A DNA stretch of 64,000 nt from JADFDG01 sp965232985 (GCA_965232985.1 CBDDRC010000043.1:62001-126000), one strand, 5' to 3'; counted from the stretch's first letter, positions 1 to 8,454 are shown. The notes: a model not told the origin generated them from the letters alone. Numbers and translations: made by a program.

Positions 1-276
1 GGCATCGGCGGCGGTATCGCCGAGGTCGTCGGCAAGCTGCTGCGCCGCCTCGGTGAGCGCGGCCAGGTAATCTGCGTCACCCACCTGGCGCAGGTTGCCG
101 CCTGTGGCCGCCAGCATCTGCGCGTCGAAAAGCACTCGGACGGCAAGCAGACCGCGAGCGCCGTCGTTACCCTCAATCGCCAGGAGCGCGTGCAGGAAAT
201 CGCGCGCATGGCCGGCGGGCTCACCGTCACGCCGGAGGCGTTGAAACACGCCGAAGCGATGCTTGCAGGCAGTTGA
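1..276 (+). CDS. recN: DNA repair protein RecN, C-terminal fragment
   Basis: Cut by the window edge; only the last 91 residues are present, in frame 1 to a TGA at 274-276. They contain the conserved ATPase-head stretch with CVTHLAQVAA, followed by the usual RecN ending (EIARMAGG, then a short EAL helix). RecN is an SMC-like ATPase that acts on double-strand breaks with RecA and RecBCD. The next gene begins one base after the stop, so the two may be co-transcribed. The neighbourhood recN-fur-bamE-rnfH-ratA-smpB is a common gammaproteobacterial arrangement and supports the call. Confidence 0.93.
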   Translation, partial: GIGGGIAEVVGKLLRRLGERGQVICVTHLAQVAACGRQHLRVEKHSDGKQTASAVVTLNRQERVQEIARMAGGLTVTPEALKHAEAMLAGS

Positions 277-277
277 C

Positions 278-2119
278 ATGGGCGCACCCGGCAGCAATTC
301 GCGGCAGTTCATTTTGCTTGGCTGCGTGGCGCTGCTGCTGATCAGCGCCGGTGTTACCGGCTGGCTTACCCGTCTCGACCAGACCGGCCTCGACGGATTG
401 TTGCGCCTGAATGCACAGTCGCGCACGCTGCCCGCCGACATCGTGTTGATCGACATCGATCAGAAAAGTCTCGAAGACATGAACGCAATTGCCGGCAGTT
501 GGCCCTGGCCACGCGCGGTGCATGCGGAACTCATCGATGCGCTCGCGCACCAGCAGCCCAAAGCGATGGTGTTCGATTTACTGCTCAACGAAGCCGACTC
601 CTTCCGACCGGAAAGTGATGCGCTGTTTGCCGACACCGTCGCCGCGCAGCCCAATGTCTACTTACCGACCATGCTGCTCGCCGATGGCACCGGCGCGCGA
701 CTCGCCGATTTCCCGCCCGCCATGCACATCGCCCGCACCGCGAATGCCGATAACAACGCCAGTGCACCGCTGCTGGTACCGCTGATCGTCGCACCGGAAC
801 ACTGGCGCGGCGGCACGATCAACTTCCTCGCCGACGATGACGGCACCGGCCGCCGCTATGACCTGTATCGCGACATCGCCGGCTGGCAGATACCTTCGCT
901 GCCAAAACGCATCGCCGACGATTTCGGCTGGCCAACGCCGCCGGCCGACCACTTCCCGCTCAACTGGTACAGCAGCCCGCGACAGCGTTACAGCTATGCC
1001 ACGGTCTACAACGACCTCACCGGCTCGGCACCACAACTTGCCGACGCATTCCGCAACAAGATCGTGATCATCGGCGCGGCGGCGCCGGGCCTCGGCGATT
1101 TGCGGCCGACGCCGATGGGCGGCACCTACCAGGGCATGCTGGTGCTCGCTACTGCGATTGGCAATTTACATGCCGGCGACTGGCTCACCGACACACCATG
1201 GGGCCTCGCACTCTACCCACTGCTGCTCACGCCGCTGCTCCTGGCTTTCCGGCGCAAGATCGGCCCGTTGCGTATTGGCATCGGCCTGCTGGCGCTGTCG
1301 ATCGTGCTGGTGGTACTTGAATACGTACTGCTGGCGAAATTGCGTCTGATCAGCCATGCCGTCGCACCGGTCGCTGCAGCCTGGTTGATGTTCCTCGCAC
1401 TGGCACTGGTGTCCTGGTGGGGAGAGCGCCAACAACGCGAACAGGCAATAACAATCTTCGGCAGGTTTCTCGACCCGCGCGTGGTGCGTTCGCTGGTCGA
1501 TGGCGGCGCTGTCGCCGACGCGCGCGCGACACAGGCACGCGAAATCAGCATCCTGTTTTCCGACATCCGCGGCTTCACGACGATGTCCGAGCGCAGCACG
1601 CCCGAGCAGGTCGTCACCCTGCTCAACGATTATTTCAGCCAGCAGGTACGGGTGATCTTCCACACCCAGGGCACGCTCGACAAATTCATCGGCGACGCCA
1701 TCATGGCCTTCTGGGGCGCGCCCGCCAACGACCCGCAGCACGCCGTGCATGCGGTCGAGGCGGCGCTGGAAATGGTCGACGTCCTGCTGATGTTCAAAGC
1801 CGGTCTGGGCGAGGCCGGCGAGCACTTCGACGTGGGCATCGGCGTGCATTCCGGCCCGGCGGTAGTTGGTTTCATCGGCTCGCACGACCGGCTGGACTAC
1901 ACGGCAATCGGCGATAGCGTTAATCTCGCTTCACGGATTGAAGGCGCCACCAAGGGTATCGCCCGGGTCCTTGTTTCCGAAGACACCATGCGTGCCTGCG
2001 GCGATACGTTCGATTTTATCGACCACGGCATTGTCCACGTGAAAGGACGCGAACAGGGAGTAAGACTCTATGAACCGTTCCGAAAGAATACTGCTGCCGG
2101 CACTGCTGCTCACGGCTAG
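278..2119 (+). CDS. CHASE2-domain adenylate cyclase (class III)
   Basis: 613 residues from the ATG just after recN; an in-frame TTG at 263 is an alternative start. A hydrophobic N-terminal helix (about 9-30) leads into an extracytoplasmic CHASE2 sensor (about 35-310, with DIVLIDIDQKS and the FDLLLNEAD stretch). Two to three membrane helices follow (about 315-390), then a cytoplasmic class III nucleotide cyclase domain (about 420-605). Catalytic features are visible: SDIRGFTTMSE and DKFIGDAIMAFWG, and IGDSVNLASRIEG with the transition-state Asn and Arg. The Lys in DKFIGD suits ATP rather than GTP. It probably makes cAMP in response to an unknown periplasmic signal. Its 3' end overlaps the next gene by 50 bp, implying coupled expression. 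Confidence 0.9.
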   Translation: MGAPGSNSRQFILLGCVALLLISAGVTGWLTRLDQTGLDGLLRLNAQSRTLPADIVLIDIDQKSLEDMNAIAGSWPWPRAVHAELIDALAHQQPKAMVFDLLLNEADSFRPESDALFADTVAAQPNVYLPTMLLADGTGARLADFPPAMHIARTANADNNASAPLLVPLIVAPEHWRGGTINFLADDDGTGRRYDLYRDIAGWQIPSLPKRIADDFGWPTPPADHFPLNWYSSPRQRYSYATVYNDLTGSAPQLADAFRNKIVIIGAAAPGLGDLRPTPMGGTYQGMLVLATAIGNLHAGDWLTDTPWGLALYPLLLTPLLLAFRRKIGPLRIGIGLLALSIVLVVLEYVLLAKLRLISHAVAPVAAAWLMFLALALVSWWGERQQREQAITIFGRFLDPRVVRSLVDGGAVADARATQAREISILFSDIRGFTTMSERSTPEQVVTLLNDYFSQQVRVIFHTQGTLDKFIGDAIMAFWGAPANDPQHAVHAVEAALEMVDVLLMFKAGLGEAGEHFDVGIGVHSGPAVVGFIGSHDRLDYTAIGDSVNLASRIEGATKGIARVLVSEDTMRACGDTFDFIDHGIVHVKGREQGVRLYEPFRKNTAAGTAAHG

Positions 2120-2609
2120 CGTCTTGCTGGCACCCCTGGTTGGCGCCGCCGACCAGGCAACTCTCGCGCGGGACACGGAATTGCGCGCCAAGCCGCTCGG
2201 CGATGCGGCCGTCGTCGCGCCGCTCAAATCGAAAACTACCGTAACGATTGTCTCGCGCAGCGGGGCCTGGGCGCAGGTCACGACTGGCGATGGTCAAACC
2301 GGTTACGTTCGCATGCTCAATCTGCGTACCGGCAGCAGCCAGAAAGGCGACAGCGGCATCGGCGCACTCGCCAGCGTGTTCAGAACCGGATCAAGTGGCA
2401 ACAACGTCGCTACCGGCGTGAAGGGCATGTCCGAGGAAGACCTCACCGGCGCCACGCCATCGCCGGAGGCAGTCGAGCATCTCTCGCATCACCAGGCAAG
2501 CGAAAAAGAAGCCCGCAATGGCGCCAAGAATGTCGGCCTGAAAGCAAAAGAGGTGGCATATCTTGCCGCGCCGGAAAAAGACGCCATGCGCCAGGATAAC
2601 GGGGAGTAA
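2070..2609 (+). CDS. Exported bacterial SH3 (SH3b) domain protein
   Basis: 179 residues with a clear signal peptide (MNRSERILLPALLLTASVLL, cleavage near the GAADQ stretch). An SH3b-like domain follows at about 30-90 (RAKPLGDAAVVAPLKSKTTV, SGAWAQV, GYVRMLNL). The C-terminal half is low in recognisable structure and charged. SH3b modules often bind cell-wall peptides; the ligand here is unknown. The start is supported by an AGGGAG ribosome site. The gene overlaps the cyclase and ends 6 bp before the M48 peptidase gene, so cyclase, SH3 protein and protease look like one operon acting at the envelope. Confidence 0.8.
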   Translation: MNRSERILLPALLLTASVLLAPLVGAADQATLARDTELRAKPLGDAAVVAPLKSKTTVTIVSRSGAWAQVTTGDGQTGYVRMLNLRTGSSQKGDSGIGALASVFRTGSSGNNVATGVKGMSEEDLTGATPSPEAVEHLSHHQASEKEARNGAKNVGLKAKEVAYLAAPEKDAMRQDNGE

Positions 2610-2615
2610 ATCGCC

Positions 2616-3518
2616 ATGAAAAAACTTTCTACTCTGCTGTGTGCATGGGTATGCGCTTCGCTTGCCGTCACACCAGCGCACGCCTTTGATCTCGGCAACC
2701 TCAAGGATCTGGATCGCGTCAAGAAAGCGATCAGCATCGGCGGCAAGGTCGTCAAGGCCAACCGCGAAATCAATCAGGAAGAAGAAATTGAAATCGGCAA
2801 GGGCGTGGCCGCCCAGGTGATGGGCGCGGCGCCGCTGGTCGAAAACACGGCGTTGCAGCAATACGTCAACCAGGTTGGTCTGTGGCTGGCATTACAAACT
2901 GAACGTCCTGACCTGCCCTGGCAGTTCGGCGTCATTGCCAGCGACGACGTCAACGCCTTCTCGACCCCGGGCGGCACCATTCTGGTGACCCGCGGCATGT
3001 ATTCACGCTTTCGCAGCGAGTCTGAGCTCGCCGGTGTGCTGGCGCATGAAATCGGCCATGTGCTTGAGAAGCATCAGCTCAAGCAGATCCAGAAGGCGCT
3101 GGGCAACGAATGGAAGATGGAACTGGTCAACGCCGCCGCCGAAGACAAGGGCAAACAAAGTGGGCAGAACCTTGCCAAGGCCTTTTCAGCCGGTACCGAG
3201 GTCTTCACCCGCGGCCTCGACAAGCAGGACGAATTTGCCGCCGACCGCCTCGGCGTCGTGATCGCCGCGCGCGCCGGCTATAACCCGTACGGGCTCGTTA
3301 GCGTGCTGCAAACATTGGGCGAAATCGGCAGCCAGGATTCGGCAATGGCATTGATGTTCAAGACGCATCCTTCAGCCGGCACGCGACTCGACACCCTTGC
3401 CGTTGCGATGGGCGAATCGCTGGATGCATACGCTGGCGGTGTCGAAAACACGAAACGCTTTATTCCGCTCAAGGCCGAAGCCGCCTCGGACGCAGCACGC
3501 GAAGCAGCGCAGAAGTAG
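2616..3518 (+). CDS. Periplasmic M48-family zinc metallopeptidase
   Basis: 300 residues with a Sec signal peptide ending near AHA-FD (about residue 23). The zinc-protease motif HEIGH lies at 144-148, with the third ligand expected in the downstream DEFAADRLG stretch. The length and the lack of TPR repeats place it with the smaller soluble or periplasmic M48 proteases (Oma1/LoiP/YfgC-like core) rather than the membrane protease HtpX. The likely role is quality control of envelope proteins; the substrate is unknown. It follows the SH3 gene by 6 bp. It ends with an Ala/Glu-rich tail. Confidence 0.87.
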   Translation: MKKLSTLLCAWVCASLAVTPAHAFDLGNLKDLDRVKKAISIGGKVVKANREINQEEEIEIGKGVAAQVMGAAPLVENTALQQYVNQVGLWLALQTERPDLPWQFGVIASDDVNAFSTPGGTILVTRGMYSRFRSESELAGVLAHEIGHVLEKHQLKQIQKALGNEWKMELVNAAAEDKGKQSGQNLAKAFSAGTEVFTRGLDKQDEFAADRLGVVIAARAGYNPYGLVSVLQTLGEIGSQDSAMALMFKTHPSAGTRLDTLAVAMGESLDAYAGGVENTKRFIPLKAEAASDAAREAAQK

Positions 3519-3561
3519 GAAGTCAAAAAGCTGGTAACACAATAAACCGCACGCCGCCGGC

Positions 3562-3996
3562 TCAGACCGGCGCGGTTTTCACGCAGTCGGCGCAGATGCC
3601 ATACAGATAGAGGCTGTGGTGTGTCAGGCGGAAACCGTGCCGCGTAGCGATTTCCTGCTGCCGCTGCTCGATGAGCGTATCGCTGAACTCGGTAACGCGA
3701 TTGCAGCGCAGGCAGACCAGATGGTCGTGGTGCGCACCGGATTCGAGCTCGAACACCGCCTGATCGGCATCGAAATTATGCTTGATGACAAGACCCGCAT
3801 CCTGAAACTGGGTCAGCACCCGGTAAACAGTAGCAAGACCAATATCCTCGCCGCCGTCGCGCAGGGAACGAAATACGTCCTCGGCAGTCAGATGACGGTT
3901 CCCGCGATGGGCTTCCTCAAGCAACCCAAGGATCTTGATGCGCGGCAACGTGACCTTGAGGCCGGCCTTGCGCAATTCGTTGTCCTGCTGGCTCAT
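3562..3996 (-). CDS. fur: Ferric uptake regulator Fur
   Basis: 144 residues from the ATG at 3996 (MSQQDNELRKAGLKVTLPR), the typical Fur start; the frame is open for 33 more codons upstream but that part resembles no Fur N-terminus. A winged helix (about 10-85) is followed by the metal-binding dimerisation domain with GAHHDHLVC, a CLRC pair and a C-terminal YGICADC. With Fe2+ it represses iron-acquisition genes. It is divergent from bamE, the usual arrangement. A purine-rich GGGAGG lies 12 bp upstream of the start. Confidence 0.95.
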   Translation of the reverse strand: MSQQDNELRKAGLKVTLPRIKILGLLEEAHRGNRHLTAEDVFRSLRDGGEDIGLATVYRVLTQFQDAGLVIKHNFDADQAVFELESGAHHDHLVCLRCNRVTEFSDTLIEQRQQEIATRHGFRLTHHSLYLYGICADCVKTAPV

Positions 3997-4118
3997 CGGT
4001 ATTGCCGCCTCCCGTTGGCCGGTGCGCGAGTGATCCGCTACCATGGCGCTCCGCGAAGCTTGGGCCTGCGGTTCCGGCTGGTCATGGCCAATCAACCTTA
4101 GACGAAAAGCTCACTCCG

Positions 4119-4526
4119 ATGCAAAAGCGCCTCACCGCCCTGCTGATCTGCATGCTGCTCCTCACCGGCTGCAGCAGCCTGCGTTTTCCCGGCGTTTACC
4201 GGATCGATATTGAGCAGGGCAATATCGTTACCGACGACATGCTCGCCAAACTCAAGGTGGGCATGGATGAATCGCAGGTTCGCTATGTGATGGGCACCCC
4301 GCAACTGACCGACCCGTTCGAGCCGGGCCGCTGGGTTTATGCCTACCGGCTGCGGCGCGGCGACCGCAATGGCGAGATCATCGAGGGCAAGGTCGTGCTG
4401 ACCTTCGAGAACAGCACCCTGGCGCATTGGGAAGGAAAGACGGTGCCAATGGCGGCACGTACCCGTATCGACACCAGCAGCAGTGGCGCCACCGGCAGCA
4501 CCGCACCGCCACTGCCATCACCCTGA
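4119..4526 (+). CDS. bamE: Outer-membrane assembly lipoprotein BamE (SmpA)
   Basis: 135 residues. A lipoprotein signal peptide ends in the lipobox LLTGC (Cys near 18). The SmpA/OmlA fold follows, with the family signature: FPGVYRIDIEQGN at the mature N-terminus, LKVGMDESQVRYVMGTP and DPF...WVYAYRL. BamE is an accessory lipoprotein of the BAM complex that inserts beta-barrel proteins in the outer membrane. Residues beyond about 110 form a Thr/Ser/Pro-rich tail. The start is chosen at ATG 4119 because it gives a complete lipoprotein signal. It is divergent from fur. Confidence 0.94.
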   Translation: MQKRLTALLICMLLLTGCSSLRFPGVYRIDIEQGNIVTDDMLAKLKVGMDESQVRYVMGTPQLTDPFEPGRWVYAYRLRRGDRNGEIIEGKVVLTFENSTLAHWEGKTVPMAARTRIDTSSSGATGSTAPPLPSP

Positions 4527-4566
4527 TCAGCCGCACGATTGGCCGTGCCGCAAACCTGCAAGCCTG

Positions 4567-4887
4567 TTACTCCCCGTGCGTGCGTTTTTGCCTGGCTTGC
4601 TGCGCGCGCTGCTTGCGTGAATCGTTCGGGCTGGCGGTAAGTGGCCGATAAAGCTCAACGCGCTCGCCATCGGCCAGTATGCGTAACTTCGGGCTCGTCT
4701 CGATCTGCGCGAACACCCCCATCGGGGTCTGTTCCGGGTCGATCATGCCCGGAAACTGCGCGGCAATGCCGGAGCGCACGACAGCATCGAACATCGTCAC
4801 TCCTGCCTCCACCTCAAGGGCAATCACCACTTGCTTGTGCGGCAACGCATAGGCCACTTCAATATGAATTTTTTTAGCCTCGCTCAT
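4567..4887 (-). CDS. rnfH: RnfH-family (UPF0125) protein
   Basis: 106 residues, a small ubiquitin-like beta-grasp protein. Recognisable stretches are IHIEVAYALPHKQ, ALEVEAGVTMFDAV, MGVFAQ and RVELYRPL. A basic tail (RKQRAQQARQKRT) ends it. RnfH and RatA are usually encoded together next to smpB and may form a toxin-antitoxin-like or ribosome-associated pair; that role is not settled. It starts 10 bp after the ratA stop, so the two are probably co-transcribed on the minus strand. Confidence 0.9.
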   Translation of the reverse strand: MSEAKKIHIEVAYALPHKQVVIALEVEAGVTMFDAVVRSGIAAQFPGMIDPEQTPMGVFAQIETSPKLRILADGERVELYRPLTASPNDSRKQRAQQARQKRTHGE

Positions 4888-4896
4888 CGGTCACCT

Positions 4897-5343
4897 TCAG
4901 AACCGCTTGCCGTACAACCGGGCTGCCCGCTTCTGGAATGCATCGATCGCCAATGCTGCCGCCTCGTTAACCAGCGCATTGACAGCCAGATGCGCAAGCC
5001 GCGATGCGATCTCGAACTCGAACTCGATCGTGAACACCACCTTGCTGGCCGATGCGCCCAGCGGCTGAAAATCCCAGGCGCCGCGCAGCACCTCGAACGG
5101 GCCGTCGATCAGCTCCATCTCAAGCCGATATGGCGCGACGTGACGATTGCGCGTCGTCACGCCCTGCCGTACCCCTGCGCGCGCGAATGCCATATGCGCC
5201 GTCACACTGCTTTCATCACGTTGCAGCACGCGTGCTTCAACGCAAAACGGCAGGTACTGCGGATAGGCCTCAACATCGCTGACCAGCGCAAACAACTCGG
5301 CCGGCGAGTAGGCAACCAGCGCGGTGCGGCTGACGGTGGGCAC
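4897..5343 (-). CDS. ratA: RatA-family START-domain protein (ribosome association / coenzyme Q-binding)
   Basis: 148 residues from a GTG at 5343, giving VPTVSRTALVAYSPAELF, which matches the usual RatA start. The frame is open a further 11 codons upstream but that extension looks unlike the family. It contains the SRPBCC lipid-binding fold with DVEAYPQYLPFC, LIDGPFEVLRGAW and FEIASRLAHLAVN. E. coli RatA was described as blocking 70S assembly, and relatives (Coq10) bind ubiquinone. The chosen start lies just inside the next gene's end (stop at 5348), so the genes nearly abut. Confidence 0.9.
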   Translation of the reverse strand: MPTVSRTALVAYSPAELFALVSDVEAYPQYLPFCVEARVLQRDESSVTAHMAFARAGVRQGVTTRNRHVAPYRLEMELIDGPFEVLRGAWDFQPLGASASKVVFTIEFEFEIASRLAHLAVNALVNEAAALAIDAFQKRAARLYGKRF

Positions 5344-5347
5344 ACCG

Positions 5348-6712
5348 TCAGCCCAACAAGCCGACAAGCAGCACAACGAGAATCAGCAGCGGCGCTACAA
5401 CGCGCACCGCCACGCGCCAGGCGAGATACAGCCCCATGTTTTTCATGGCGAGTTCTTTCATGACCCGCGTGTCCTTCATCACCCAGCCAGCGAAAATTGC
5501 CAGCAAGACGCCACCCACCGGCAGCAGGATATTCGCGGTCACATAGTCGAGCAGTTCATACAGGGTGCGGCCGCCAACCTGCACCCCGGCCAGGACATTA
5601 AATGACAGCACCGTAACGATGCCCAGCGCCCAGGCCGCAGCACACAACACCAGTGTTGCCCGCACTCTCGACGCGCCCCGTTCGACCAGCCACGCCGCAA
5701 AAGGCTCCACCAGGCCGATGGCCGAACCCCAGGCGGCAAACAGCACCATCAGAAAAAATGCGCCGCCAAGGAACATACCGCCCGGCATTGCCTCGAACAC
5801 TACCGGCAAGGTCACGAACATCAGGCCCGGCCCCTCCGCAGGGCTCAGCCCGCTGGCGAACACCAGTGGAAACATCGCCAGACCAGCGAGCAGCGACACC
5901 AGCGTATCAATCGCAATAATCCAGACTGTGCTCACGGCAATCGATTGTTGTGCGGGCATGTAGGCTCCGTATGCCAACAACGCGCCCATACCAATACTCA
6001 TGGTGAAAAAACTGTGCCCCATCGCCACGATCACACCGTTCCATGTGAGCTGCGAAAAATCGGGAGTGAATATGAAAGCAACCGCTTCGGCAAAGTTGCC
6101 ATACATCGCGCTATAGGCAACAACCACGACCAGCAGTATCAACAGGCCCGGCATCAGGATGCGAACCGCCTGCTCCAATCCGCGCTCAACGCCGCGCATG
6201 ACAATCAATGCCACAACGAGCATGAACAGTGTATGCCAGCCGAACATTTCTGCCGGACTCGCAAAAAAATCATCAAGCGTCGCCTTGGCCGTTGCCGCAT
6301 CTGCGGCCGGCGCGAAGCCCAACGGAAATTTCACCAGCCAGGCCAGCACCCAGCCACCAATCACACTGTAGTAGGAAAGAATCAGAAACCCGGTGAGCAC
6401 CCCAAGCACACCAACCCAGCGCCACTTTGACGATGCCTTCGCTTCAACGGCCAGCGCAGCAAACGAATTGACCGGCGATTGACGGCCACGGCGACCGATC
6501 ATGATCTCGGCCATCATCAACGGAACCGACAACAACAACACACAGCCCAGGTAAACCAGTACGAAGGCTCCACCACCGTTCTGGCCGATGATGTAGGGCA
6601 GTTTCCAGATCGAACCGAGACCAACAGCGGAACTCGCAGCGGCGAGGATGAAAATCAGGCGGCCGCTCCAGGCGCCATGAATCGATACGGCTTGCTGCGG
6701 CTGAGCTGTCAT
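5348..6712 (-). CDS. Sodium:neurotransmitter symporter (SNF/NSS) family transporter
   Basis: 454 residues and about 11-12 predicted membrane helices. The N-terminus carries the family signature of TM1 (FILAAASSAVGLGSIWKLPY, followed by the unwound GQNGGGAF region), where Na+ and substrate bind in LeuT-type proteins. Bacterial homologues take up amino acids with Na+; the substrate cannot be read from sequence. An 11-helix form would be typical of bacteria. It lies upstream of ratA-rnfH on the same strand and is divergent from smpB. Confidence 0.9.
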   Translation of the reverse strand: MTAQPQQAVSIHGAWSGRLIFILAAASSAVGLGSIWKLPYIIGQNGGGAFVLVYLGCVLLLSVPLMMAEIMIGRRGRQSPVNSFAALAVEAKASSKWRWVGVLGVLTGFLILSYYSVIGGWVLAWLVKFPLGFAPAADAATAKATLDDFFASPAEMFGWHTLFMLVVALIVMRGVERGLEQAVRILMPGLLILLVVVVAYSAMYGNFAEAVAFIFTPDFSQLTWNGVIVAMGHSFFTMSIGMGALLAYGAYMPAQQSIAVSTVWIIAIDTLVSLLAGLAMFPLVFASGLSPAEGPGLMFVTLPVVFEAMPGGMFLGGAFFLMVLFAAWGSAIGLVEPFAAWLVERGASRVRATLVLCAAAWALGIVTVLSFNVLAGVQVGGRTLYELLDYVTANILLPVGGVLLAIFAGWVMKDTRVMKELAMKNMGLYLAWRVAVRVVAPLLILVVLLVGLLG

Positions 6713-6831
6713 TGGGATCCCCTGAGTGGCCGGTGCGGTGCGCGCGGCGGCATTGTCCGCCGGCCGACGGACAGGCTCAAGCCAAGGCCATCGTATCGGC
6801 GAAGAGCACGACTGCCTATAATCCGCCGCCT

Positions 6832-7311
6832 ATGGCAAAAGACAAAAAAGCGCCTCCCGCGACGGTTGCCGTCAACCGGAAGGCACGTCACGAATACCAG
6901 ATAGGCGATACCTTCGAAGCCGGCATGATGCTGCAAGGCTGGGAGGTGAAGTCCATGCGTGCCGGCAAGTGCAATTTGTCCGACGCCTACGTCACCGTGC
7001 GCGACGGCGAGGTGTTCCTGTTCGGCTGCCAGATACAGCCGCTACAGACCGCTTCCACTCACATCCACCCGGACCCGCTGCGCACCCGCAAACTGCTGCT
7101 GCACGATCGCCAGATCAGTCAGATTCTCGCGGCGGTGTCGCGCGAGGGCGAAACCTGCATCCCGCTCAAGATTTACTGGAGCCACGGGCTCGCCAAGTGC
7201 GAGATAGCACTCGCTACCGGCAAAAAACTGTTCGATAAACGCGAAAGCGAGAAAGAGCGCGACTGGGACCGCGAGCGGGCGCGCCTGCTGCGCACGCGCA
7301 CCAAAGGCTGA
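6832..7311 (+). CDS. smpB: SsrA-binding protein SmpB
   Basis: 159 residues from the ATG at 6832 (MAKDKKAPPATVAVNRKARHE). The OB-fold core is seen in IGDTFEAGMMLQGWEVKSM, SDAYVTV, HPDPLRTRKLLLH and the LKIYW strand. The C-terminal helix KKLFDKRESEKERDWDRE reaches into the decoding centre. SmpB binds tmRNA and brings it to stalled ribosomes. The partner RNA gene ssrA lies about 680 bp downstream. The open frame extends 40 codons upstream but that part has no family similarity. Confidence 0.96.
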   Translation: MAKDKKAPPATVAVNRKARHEYQIGDTFEAGMMLQGWEVKSMRAGKCNLSDAYVTVRDGEVFLFGCQIQPLQTASTHIHPDPLRTRKLLLHDRQISQILAAVSREGETCIPLKIYWSHGLAKCEIALATGKKLFDKRESEKERDWDRERARLLRTRTKG

Positions 7312-7320
7312 ATCGGAAGC

Positions 7321-7348
7321 AAAAAAAAACCGGCCTGATGCAGGCCGG
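7321..7348 (-). terminator. Rho-independent terminator of the small membrane-protein gene
   Basis: Perfect 8-bp stem CCGGCCTG/CAGGCCGG (7330-7337 and 7341-7348) with a 3-nt loop. On the minus strand it is followed by nine consecutive T. It therefore terminates transcription from 7701 to 7420 and lies 72 bp past that stop. On the plus strand there is no T tract, so it is at best a weak stop for smpB. Confidence 0.85.
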
Positions 7349-7419
7349 CTCACCCATGGCAAGACCCGCAGACGGGGCCTTGCCGTATCAGGGCAACAAA
7401 GAATCAGTTGTTCAGCTGC

Positions 7420-7701
7420 TCAGCCAATGCGGGGCAGGTTATGGCTGTCGAGGCCAAGACGGCGCTCGACCGTCCGGAGCCAACGCAGACCAACACTCAG
7501 CACCACCGGCATGCCAAAAATCGCGTACATGACAACCAGGAGATGCCCTTTGCCGGTCATCTGGTCGATAAAAACGATGCCGCCGATGTACAGTGCGAGA
7601 ACTGCCAGCAGCTCCAAGGTACGGACGGCCAGAGGGGCGCGCCGAACGACACGGCGGCCGGCCTGATTCAGGCTTCCCACTGAAATACTATGTGCGTTCA
7701 T
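7420..7701 (-). CDS. Small inner-membrane protein, unknown function
   Basis: 93 residues from the ATG at 7701, which sits 8 bases after a GAAGAGGT site; another ATG at 7707 is too close to that site. Two hydrophobic segments are visible (about 27-48 LELLAVLALYIGG and 55-72 LLVVMYAIFGMPVVLSV), flanked by Arg-rich loops. I recognise no family. Good ribosome site, own terminator and coding-like composition argue that it is real. It is placed alone, on the opposite strand, between smpB and ssrA. Confidence 0.6.
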   Translation of the reverse strand: MNAHSISVGSLNQAGRRVVRRAPLAVRTLELLAVLALYIGGIVFIDQMTGKGHLLVVMYAIFGMPVVLSVGLRWLRTVERRLGLDSHNLPRIG

Positions 7702-7807
7702 CTTCATTACCTCTTCCAGTCACTGCGGGATCTAGGTGAGCCTGCGGCGCTCGCCGCCATCTGCCCACGCCGCACATGTTAAGTGAACATCCGTGCTCCG
7801 CCTTAAA

Positions 7808-7822
7808 CATTGTAGGACAATG
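7808..7822. promoter_or_regulatory. 15-bp dyad, candidate operator
   Basis: CATTGT-AGG-ACAATG, perfect 6-bp arms, in an AT-rich patch about 107 bp upstream of the small membrane-protein gene and about 170 bp upstream of ssrA. It could bind a dimeric regulator of either. The rest of 7708-7992 has no convincing gene. Confidence 0.3.
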
Positions 7823-7992
7823 AAACATAAAATCTAAAATATTTGGGGTTTTTATGGCCCATGTCAGACAAACGTATTCAAAATCACCCCTGTTTGCCAT
7901 TTCCATGCGCTTCTGGGCGCCGCGCCGCCCGCCCCGCGACGATATCCCACATTGAATTCCCTGCCCTCAGCCCCCACACTGGCCCTTCCAAA

Positions 7993-8350
7993 GGGGGCGA
8001 CATGGCTTCGACGCCGGTAACAAACCCCAAGGTGCATGCCGAGCCGCTGGCCCAGGCTCGTAAATACACAGCCAGATCAAGTTAGTCGCCAACGACGAAA
8101 CTTACGCTCTAGCCGCTTAATCGCGGTTAGCCGTTTTTAGGAAGTTGTCCGTAACTTCCGAAAAAAACGGTCATCCGATACGGAATAGCCTGACGGGACG
8201 TCCACGACCGGCAAGCGAAATTCAGTGGAATCGCTCCAAGCACCCCGCCTGCCGGGTCGCCCAGGAGTTAACTCAATAGGCAACGCTAAGCATGTAGAGC
8301 CAAGGGCGGAGTGCTGACGGACGCGGGTTCGATTCCCGCCGCCTCCACCA
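7993..8350 (+). ncRNA. ssrA: Transfer-messenger RNA (tmRNA)
   Basis: The 5' end GGGGGCG pairs with CGCCTCC just before the 3' ACCA, forming the tRNA-like acceptor stem (one G-U pair). The T-arm GGTTCGATTCCC is at 8326-8337. The tag reading frame is at 8088-8120 and encodes ANDETYALAA then TAA, preceded by the usual AGTTAGTC resume context. Length is 358 nt with CCA encoded. Together with SmpB it rescues stalled ribosomes and tags the unfinished protein for proteolysis. The 3' end serves as the attachment site for the element that follows. Confidence 0.97.
8328..8350 (+). other. attL: ssrA 3' end, integration site of the satellite element
   Basis: The last 23 nt of ssrA (T-arm to CCA) lie directly before an integrase gene. 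The 3' end of ssrA is a well-known target of tyrosine integrases of this family. A decayed copy of these bases is at 13740-13761, about 5.4 kb away. Confidence 0.65.
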
Positions 8351-8397
8351 AATCAGGGTCCCGCGCCATCCGGCAAAGGCCCGAAACCCCAGCAAAG

Positions 8398-8420
8398 ACG
8401 CGGCTTAGGCCGCGTTTTTT
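8398..8420 (+). terminator. Rho-independent terminator of ssrA
   Basis: Stem ACGCGGC/GCCGCGT (8398-8404 and 8409-8415), loop TTAG, then a run of six T. It lies 48 bp after the tmRNA CCA end, on the element side of the junction. It also insulates the integrase gene from ssrA transcription. Confidence 0.85.
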
Positions 8421-8454
8421 GTTTCTGGCGATCCGGGAGCATCCATTGCAATCC

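Noticed and set aside
8326..8350. tRNA gene at the integrase junction
   Set aside because: The T-arm and CCA belong to the tmRNA, whose 5' acceptor half is at 7993 and whose tag frame is at 8088.
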